A stretch of 64,000 bases of DNA from Apiospora phragmitis (lineage: Eukaryota > Ascomycota > Sordariomycetes > Amphisphaeriales > Apiosporaceae), in the NCBI GenBank assembly GCA_038363925.1, contig JAQQWL010000007.1:186001-250000 (forward strand), given 5' to 3'. Under the pieces are notes generated by a model. The model did not search any database and was not told the DNA's origin. It worked only from the letters and a program-made list of their open reading frames with translations. Shown here piece by piece: positions 57,209 through 64,000 of the stretch. Each line of letters starts with the position of its first letter. The first letter of the stretch is position 1. The translations under genes and the position numbers were made by a program.

Positions 57209-59364
57209 TGATGAGGACGGGCGCGGGTGGGGATAGGCAGTAGATGAGCAAAGGGCACACACACACACTTGTGCAACTGTAACGTACTCCATGAGAGTTA
57301 GGAATGATATAACGATACCCATGCCTTCCGACCAACGTGATGCCGTGTAATGTCCCAACATCCGATATCCGGGTTTGTAGCTTCGGAGAGGGTATTACTC
57401 ATGTTACACTGTACTTGATCAAGGTCGACGGCTTCGGGGCCAGCCAGTGGTGTCATACCAAAGGACCAACCGACAACCCGGGACTTGTCCTTGAGTTTAT
57501 CCGGTAGGTGTGGGTCATGGGGTCAATCAGTGCCGAAGGGTACCAAGGCCCGTCAGATTGATTACCTACTGTTGGACCACCACCTTCGAGGGCTCGTGAG
57601 AGTTGACAGCCGCACTCTGTGTCCCCTGGCAGATAACTAGTCGCAGCCCAATGGTGTTTGCCATCGTACGTGCCCGAGCCATGTCTGCCAGCATCCATAA
57701 AGTAACCAATTCGCCAACCGAAAAATTGATAACGAGACGGTCTCCTGGACAGACAACCCCCTCATAGCTTGGATTCACTTGGGAAGTCGCGTTTAGCGCG
57801 TCGCGTTTGGTATGGTCAGCCTTTTTAATGGGCGGTCTGCTTTGGACGCAGTCGGATGGAGTTGGGCTGATTTTCGTTGCATCAAAATGAACGGAGACAT
57901 GATCCAACACGAGCTGCAGAATGCAACATTTGTGGATTGTCGCCGTGAACAAGGACCTGCATGAGGAACCCTTGAAGTCATGGCAACCAAGTATGACAGA
58001 AAAATAACCTGTTGGCTACTATCTCTCTCTTGAAGTCAAGAAAAAGTTTCGACCATCTCATCGATGCATGCCAAACGTCAGCCAAGGCTGGGATAAGAAT
58101 AAGGTCTCGGCCGGGCGGCCACAGCCTGCACATGGCCGCCTGGAGGGCTGGAACAGTGAAGTCAATTTCCCAAGTTTCAGCGCCCAGGAGCTGAAGCTGG
58201 TCGTGGTTGTCTTGGCAGCGGGGCACGGGAACACCCTCAACTTTGAGAACCTGCACTAACGACACCTCCAATCCGACGTCCAATTGGACAAGACACCAAG
58301 TTTGACACGCGAAAGGATCGGATCAGCTGAGTCTCAGAGAGTTGGCAAATGAAAGAGTTCGCGAACGGCGCAAACGGAAACCAACACTCGGATTAATGGG
58401 CTGGAGAGACAGGGGATCTCGGTCAGAAAACGTGGCTTGCGGAAAAGCGCCAAGACAAGCAGCTGCAGCATCCTGGGCAGTTGCCAGCGCTGCCAGCCCC
58501 CGCCATTTCTGGCTGACAACGCTTCAGAACGATGAGCGAACGCCGACCACCGGCCAATTCATGCCCGATGACCCGCAGATCCAGCGCTGTCGCGACCTTA
58601 TTTTCTTTTCCTGCATTCTAGGCATATCTATAAGTTGAGTGGCTATGTCCCGTCATGAATAGTTTTTTCTTGTTTGTTCCTGGAAGCTCGTCAATCTTTG
58701 AGATCCATTTCGATTCAATTCTCTGAAAGCTGCTTGCTGGTACATAGTTGGTCGTCCGAAGTAACCTCAGTGTCCAAGGTTGATCCCCCCGGAACGTTAT
58801 ACGCCAGGCAGAATTAGGCAGTTCCGAGCGCTGATCAGCGACGTCATTAGCTCACCCCGTTGCCCTGCAGGCGCAAAGCTTGGTGGGAGGGAACTGTTGT
58901 CGTCGCGATTGGCAGGAAAAACCAGCCACCACCATTAAGAGACAGACTACTCGTCATTTTCTGTCGATTGCGCTGTCGCGCTCAAGATCAGATCAGACTG
59001 GTCAATTGATCTAGCTTAGGGTGATATTCTCTCGTTTCTATTAAAAACAGGGAACGACCCTTGCTGCCCAGCTGCGACGCTCCACCTACTATTCTGTTCA
59101 ATTCTTCCCTGGATTTCTCTTAAAATCCGTCCAGGACGCACAAAGGGTCCCTATCCCATCTGAAGTCTTTCTTGTTCACCTATCAGCCACTCTCACCTCC
59201 CATTACTGGATCGCCAATTGAGTGCGACGAGCTGGTCCGATTACACCCAATTGCTTGCTGAAGCGCATAGCGACATATCATACGGCCGAATCAATCGCCC
59301 TCGTACCACCAGACAGCTTACCGTCCGATTTCAAAGCTTCAGTCTCACATACCTGTTGCCCAAC
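57209..59364. other. Long intergenic region, no gene seen
   Basis: About 2.2 kb without recognisable genes. The 58990-59364 part has the C/T-rich look of a long fungal 5' leader for the membrane-protein gene. Confidence 0.5.
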
Positions 59365-60059
59365 ATGATGTTCGCCGTCTTCTTCACGTTCTGGCGGTTC
59401 ATGCAGATCCTCACTTTGGTAAGTTGCCCACCCCTCTTGTCTCACTGCGCAAAGTCCCCAGAAAGACATAATGCTGACCTTTCACCCCCAATGCAGATCC
59501 CGACAATGGGCATGCTGGCCTACTTTGTTCATGGATATGTCACTGTCAATGCGCTTACGCCGATTATATCCTGATCCTATTCATTGTCTCGGTCCTGGGG
59601 CTGGCCTGGGCCATCTTCACGCTCTTCAGCTACCACCGCTCCTCGACCAATGCGCTCTTCGTCTCCGTCATCGACCTCGGCTTCGTGGGCGCCTTCATCG
59701 CGGCCGTCTACTACCTGGCTTTCATCGCCAAGGCCGACTGCACCCACATCACGCGCGGCAGCTCGTACGACATCAGCTTCGGTATCTTCGGCTCGGCCGA
59801 CGTCAACGGCATCCACAGCACCACGGACAAGACGTGCGCCATGCTCAAGGCGTCGTGGGCCTTCGGCATCATGAACTGCATCTTCTTCTTCTTCACCGCC
59901 GTCCTCGCCTGGTTCCGCGGTGACCGCTCCGCCTCGAACCGCAAGACGTACGTCCGCGAGACGCACTACCACCGCCACGGCCACCGACACAGCCGGAGCC
60001 CCCACAGCCGCCGCACCAGCTCCCACTCGCACCGCCGCGTCTACGCGTCTAACCAATGA
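59365..60059 (+). CDS. Four-helix (MARVEL-like) membrane protein, one frameshift
   Basis: Exon 1 (59365-59418) and exon 2 (59497-60059) flank a 78-base intron (GTAAGT donor, GCAG acceptor). Four hydrophobic segments are visible: FWRFMQILTLIPTMGMLAYF, DYILILFIVSVLGLAWAIF, ALFVSVIDLGFVGAFIAAVY, and IMNCIFFFFTAVLAWF, with a Cys-containing extracytoplasmic loop between the third and fourth. The tail is His/Arg/Ser-rich (HYHRHGHRHSRSPHS), probably cytoplasmic. The length and layout match fungal MARVEL-like plasma-membrane proteins. One base seems missing at 59558-59562 (ACGCCGATTAT) between the first and second helices. ATG 59365 is immediately followed by a second ATG. Confidence 0.75.
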
Positions 60060-60609
60060 CGAGGGGCAGTTCAGTGCTCTAGAAGCAGGCTTGCGTCCAC
60101 AATTTTTAATGTTTATTCGAAAATGAAAGATAAGATATGTTCACTGGCGTTGGGATTATGAAATTGGGCTTCTGGTTCTGCGAAGAGACTAGGCAGGGAA
60201 AGGGATACTGGATATGGAACGGAAACAACACTTTGAAAGAACATAAATCACTACACTTGCATGTAGATGATGATGAGACAAGATTACGATTGATGGTTAT
60301 ATATAGCCGTTTTGCTTCATATGAGAGATGTACTTAGCTGGGAATTGCATCGATTAACTCGCACCGCCACATTTACATCCCTTGAGTGAGACCTGCGTGG
60401 ACGAACTGCCTTGCAGTAATGACACTGCGTCTTGATCATCGAGGTCACTTGAACAGGAGACGGTAGGTGGGAATGAGCAAGATTAGTTATTAACTAGCAA
60501 CTAATGAGAAGGGTATACAGTTACCCGGATTGAACAAAACAAAACAATGAGCAAAACAAAACAAAGCATAAAAACGAAAGTACGCCGCCAAACCGAAACT
60601 CCAGCTTAC
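60060..60609. other. Convergent intergenic region
   Basis: About 550 bases between two genes that end towards each other. No gene seen; AAAACAAAAC-type repeats occur at 60533-60580. Confidence 0.5.
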
Positions 60610-61212
60610 CTAGCAGAGCCGCCCGGACTTACCTCCCCAGAAGGCTCTAGGCCGAGACGAAGAAGAGCAGCCGATGGCCTTGAGTCCGCGCCAGAAGTTG
60701 GTCTTCACCTTGCCGACCCGGAGGCCGAACCGCTCGCGGCGGGTGGTGGTAGTCGTAGTAGCAGTAGGGGCAGTGATGGGAAGGAGCGACGTGGTCGTCT
60801 CACTCTTCTTTACCACTACTTCTACAACTGCCGGAGTGGCCACTTCCATGGTGACCTCGACGGCTTCATGGGTCTCCACCACCGTGACGGGGCTCAGGGG
60901 AGGCTGGGTGTCGAGGATGATCTCGGCGACATCATCGGCCTCTTCCGCGGCGGGGATCTCGATGGAGGCGTGCGGCGTAATGGGGACGAGCAGAGAGTCG
61001 AGCCAGCAGGACAGGTCGTCCAGCTGCTGCGCCTCTGTCTCGTCCTCCTCAGGCTCCTCAGGCTTCTCAGGCTGCTCAGGCTGCTCACAGTAGTCCTGGT
61101 TGACCAGTCCGAGGATCTCGAGCTCCTGGCCCAGAGCCGAAAGAGGGCGTCCACGGCATCCATGTAAGTAGGAGGCGACACAGCGAGGACGGACTCACCG
61201 TAAGATGGAAGC

Positions 61213-61246
<34 letters not shown>

Positions 61247-61728
61247 GGTCCTCCTCCTCCAGCAGCCACTCGTTCTCGAGCTCCAAGGAGTCGACGGCAA
61301 CAGTGCTAGTGCTACTACTGCTCGACGACGGCGACAGCTCCGGCGTGGACGGGTAGAAGTCGCCCGTCTCCTCCATCGCGTCGAGCTCCGCGTCCGTGTA
61401 GACGCGCAGACTGCTCGGCAGCGCCACGTTGGCGGTGCCGGCAATGGAGGTCCCGAAGTTGACGTCCTTCATGTACTGCACGAACTCGTCGACGTCCTCC
61501 CACCAGTGGGGCTGCAGGAAGATCTCGTCGGCCTCGGCCTCGGTGATGACGTAGTCGTACTCGGCGAGGGCGTACTCCATCATCAGCTGGCGCCGGTACT
61601 CGTCCGGCGACTTCAAGTATCTCCACCACCCATGGTGGTGGTGGTCCCCAGGCTTGTGGGGATGTGAAAACGGCGGCGGCGGCCATGATTGGTTCCGCGA
61701 TTCTCTGGCTTACCGTTCTTTTCTTCAT
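60610..61728 (-). CDS. Orphan acidic protein with C-terminal basic tail
   Basis: A five-codon first exon (61714-61728, MKKRT) splices over 103 bases (GTAAGC donor, TTGAAG acceptor) into SPDEYRRQLMMEYALAEYDY. The N-terminal 80 residues look globular (ITEAEADEIFLQPHWWEDVD, FVQYMKDVNFG). A Ser run and a DED repeat follow. Near 61130-61145 the coding frame changes; beyond it come EQPEQPEKPEEPEEDE, LSCWLDSLLVPITPHA and a basic end (RRERFGLRVGKVKTNFWRGL) to a stop at 60610. A GTGAGT donor (about 61199) and CCAG acceptor (about 61122) lie around the break but are out of phase by one base. No family is recognised. It starts back to back with the orphan downstream. Confidence 0.6.
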
Positions 61729-62405
61729 GATGGGGTCTTCTCGACCGCAGTGGATACGTTGCTGAGTTGTTTATTTGGGTATCCAAAGAGAGGGGGGGAG
61801 GGGGAGGTCGGGGTTTCAGATAATGGAATGAAAAAGAAGCAATGGAGACTTTTGCCGTGGGGACTCGAGGGGTATTAAAGGTTCTCTCGACGGCCATTGT
61901 TTTCTCAAACATTTGCTCTGTTACTCAGAGCCTGGCGTACCAGGCTCTCAGTATCAACCACAATCGTATTGTTTCCTGAGACAGATGGGCGGGGCCGTTG
62001 TCAACCGTTTGGTATTGTTCTCTCCTCTTTCACCGCCCATCGTTTGTTTGGATGGAGGCATGGAGTTCCAACACCACCTGCCTGCCTACCTGGGCGGTAG
62101 TGGTGGTGCCTTTTGTCGACGACAATGGTGAAACAGGGCTTTCTTTGATCAAGGGCCAGAGTGATCTGCTGCCTTTATACGGTGACGTCTTTGCGCTCAA
62201 CACAAGCACATACAACACGGGCAAAGGCCATGAAACACTGCCTTTGTTCGAGCCAACGCTCTTAAAGCACCATGGCAGGCACTCAACTCTGGCGCGGGCC
62301 GCATCGCTCTCTCGCCTCAGGAACCATCAGGTAAGTGTGCCCTTACGCAAAACCGCCGAAACAGCTAAAAGTACACAGTCACGAACAGCCAGCCAGTCCC
62401 GAAAG
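61729..62405. other. Divergent promoter region of two orphans
   Basis: About 680 bases between the divergently transcribed orphans. A plus-strand frame is open from 61998 into the next gene and contains a GTAAGT...ACACAG pair (62332-62379, 48 bases), so the second orphan may start earlier than 62406. Confidence 0.45.
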
Positions 62406-63137
62406 ATGATCCCGAGCCGGCCGTCGTCGTCGTCGTCTTCCTCCTCCGCCACAACCGCCTTCATGAGCTCCCCCATCAGCAAGAGCCCCCTCGCCTTCCA
62501 CAATCGCCCCAAGAGCAGCAAGAGCCCCCTCACCGTCAAGAACAGCAACAGCCACAAGGGCAAGTCGTCGCCGCTTCGGTACCTGCCATCGACGCCGCCG
62601 CCGCCGTCCAGCCGCAGCAGTGCCCGCCGGTCCACGCCGGTCCGGCCCCGCCCCTCCAAGACGCTGCCGCGGGCGCTCGAGAACGAGCTGCGGGTGCTCG
62701 CCTTCGACTTCGGGGACGGCGCCTTCAGCGGGGACCCCACGCTCATCGTCGGCAACCCGGACACCAACTGCCACGCCGTCTTCTGGGCCAAGCCGGACCG
62801 GACCGAGTTCGTCTTCCACCACGGCCGCCTGAAGGAGAAGGCCGACCCCTCCACCAAGTCCGTGTCCGCATCTACGTCTGGGTCAACGTCTGGATCGTTC
62901 TTGAAAGAAGAAGAAACGACCAACGACGACAAGCAGTGCGGTTGCATGGTCCGGGGCGCGCCCGAGACCTCGACGCTCGACATCCCGCCGCGGCTCGACG
63001 AGTACCGCCTCGAGCTGATCCTGGGCATCGGCCGGAGCGGCATCAAGATGGAGCCCAAGCTGGCCGCCATGGTGGTCATGAAGCTGTTTCTGGGGATGGA
63101 GGTGCCCGAGGTGTTGCGCATGAGGCCCTCTTCATAG
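62406..63137 (+). CDS. Orphan protein with conserved FDFGDGAFSGDP core
   Basis: From ATG 62406, 243 residues: a Ser run, a basic Ser/Pro/Lys-rich disordered leader, then a compact core ALENELRVLAFDFGDGAF, SGDPTLIVGNPDTNCHAVFW and KPDRTEFVFHHGRLKEKAD. After a variable Ser/Thr insert comes LDEYRLELILGIGRSGIKME and a hydrophobic end (AAMVVMKLFLGMEV). The frame is open 400 bases further upstream, so a longer or spliced N-terminus is possible; I chose this ATG because upstream sequence has a splice-like pair and low conservation character. The family is unknown to me. No signal peptide or catalytic motif is seen. Confidence 0.6.
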   Translation: MIPSRPSSSSSSSSATTAFMSSPISKSPLAFHNRPKSSKSPLTVKNSNSHKGKSSPLRYLPSTPPPPSSRSSARRSTPVRPRPSKTLPRALENELRVLAFDFGDGAFSGDPTLIVGNPDTNCHAVFWAKPDRTEFVFHHGRLKEKADPSTKSVSASTSGSTSGSFLKEEETTNDDKQCGCMVRGAPETSTLDIPPRLDEYRLELILGIGRSGIKMEPKLAAMVVMKLFLGMEVPEVLRMRPSS

Positions 63138-64000
63138 AAAAGGCTGAGAGAACAATAAACAACAGTAGGTAGTTTCAATGGATCCCTGGTCACCCTATTA
63201 GCTCCTTAATCGGGATAATAGAGAAGACTATTTTCCAAATCCTTTATTTGATGAAAAGCAAGTACCGAGTGAAGCGAGGTTAGTTGTAGATATTGTCTGC
63301 CAAGTAGTGAACCTTAATGATGAGCTGTGGTTATCATTTGGTAACACGTATTTCGAGGGGAAACGGTTCAAAAGGAGGATCAATCCTAGTGGTAAATATC
63401 CTACTAGAATCTTACCCCGAAGGGCACACCCACGGAAGCGCTTTCAATAATTTTCCTCCCGTTAAAAGTGAGAGTATAAACAATCTTGAGGGATCAGGGA
63501 ATCCTTGTCAGGTAATTCCTAGTGCAACTTTGATTCCACATTCTTTTGCCTGTTTAAGTTGAACCGGGGGAACTGCGGTATGTGCAGCGCCACCCGCTAC
63601 CGCCGGTCAAGATCCGCCCGCCCTCCGGGACTCCGGGGGCGTGCCGGAAAAGCTTAAGAAGATATTTTGTACCATTCCTCCACGGTTCATGACACCTAAG
63701 ATAATCGTTATCTCTACTGACCCTGATGGCGAAGTAGTATTAGTGGTGGTGGTCGTAGCAGCAGCTGTCTATGACAAGTCCTATAATTATAAGATATTCG
63801 TCTATAAAGGATAGCAAGTGACTTATTTACTATTCGTATTTCAATATATCGAACAGACTATACCCCTCGAGTTCCAATACTGCTCTGGATTACTTTGTGG
63901 TTTGATGCAGCTGCGAAAGTCGTGCCGAAAAGCAATTGCCAAAGTTGTGCCGAAGAGCAACGGAAAGGGCTGATAGCTTGGCGGGTTTGGGTGTCAAAAA
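63138..64000. other. Window end, no gene seen
   Basis: No gene is recognised in the last 860 bases. A short open frame at 63317-63562 has no motifs. Near the end a roughly 25-base direct repeat with AAAGTCGTGCCGAA/AAAGTTGTGCCGAA (about 63916 and 63940) is visible. Confidence 0.4.

Noticed and set aside
61614..61728. One-base frameshift at the start of the acidic orphan
   Set aside because: A GTAAGC...TTGAAG intron joins MKKRT to SPDEYRRQ in phase, so no frameshift is needed there.

Overview
This window comes from a filamentous ascomycete (Pezizomycotina, most likely a Sordariomycete). Genes carry short GT-AG introns of about 80 to 240 bases on both strands without operons. One AT-rich block bears the CpA-to-TpA signature of repeat-induced point mutation (RIP). 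The families are typical of such fungi: Spt5, a DCAF7-like WD40 protein, a fungal-type PPAT, a Fungal_trans_2 factor, GMC alcohol oxidase, SGNH hydrolase, DUF1593, a STAND/NACHT NTPase and a TPR-CHAT protein.

Layout. 1-21 kb holds a SLOG-like protein, a small secreted protein, a dimeric alpha/beta-barrel protein, a decayed short-chain dehydrogenase (SDR), PPAT, the WD40 protein, Spt5 and an MFS transporter. 21.6-25.6 kb is one 4,003-bp hAT-type DNA transposon with an exact 8-bp target duplication, heavily RIP-mutated inside. 25.6-32.3 kb is an accessory zone with a C6-type transcription factor lacking a visible zinc cluster, an intact SDR, F-box-like remnants and a DUF302-like gene. 32.8-41.9 kb has a secreted DUF1593 protein, an EgtD-like methyltransferase, a small membrane protein, an SGNH hydrolase and a 79-residue orphan. 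43.5-52.5 kb groups a STAND NTPase, a large TPR-CHAT protease-like protein and a divergently transcribed orphan. 55.2-63.1 kb has a GMC oxidoreductase, a four-helix membrane protein and two divergently transcribed orphans.

Most interesting is the 43.5-52.5 kb trio. A nucleotide-sensing STAND protein and a CHAT protein with a visible His/Cys pair converge tail to tail, and the CHAT gene shares a 504-bp intergenic region with an unrecognised gene. This could be a proteolytic recognition or cell-death module, but that is inference from domains and position.

A strong technical theme is that about twenty apparent single-base frameshifts, many in C or G runs, break otherwise conserved genes, often in compensating pairs. 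This looks more like consensus indel errors than mass pseudogene formation, although the SDR at 7.6-8.5 kb also has an in-frame stop and probably an internal deletion. Exon boundaries given here are read by eye.
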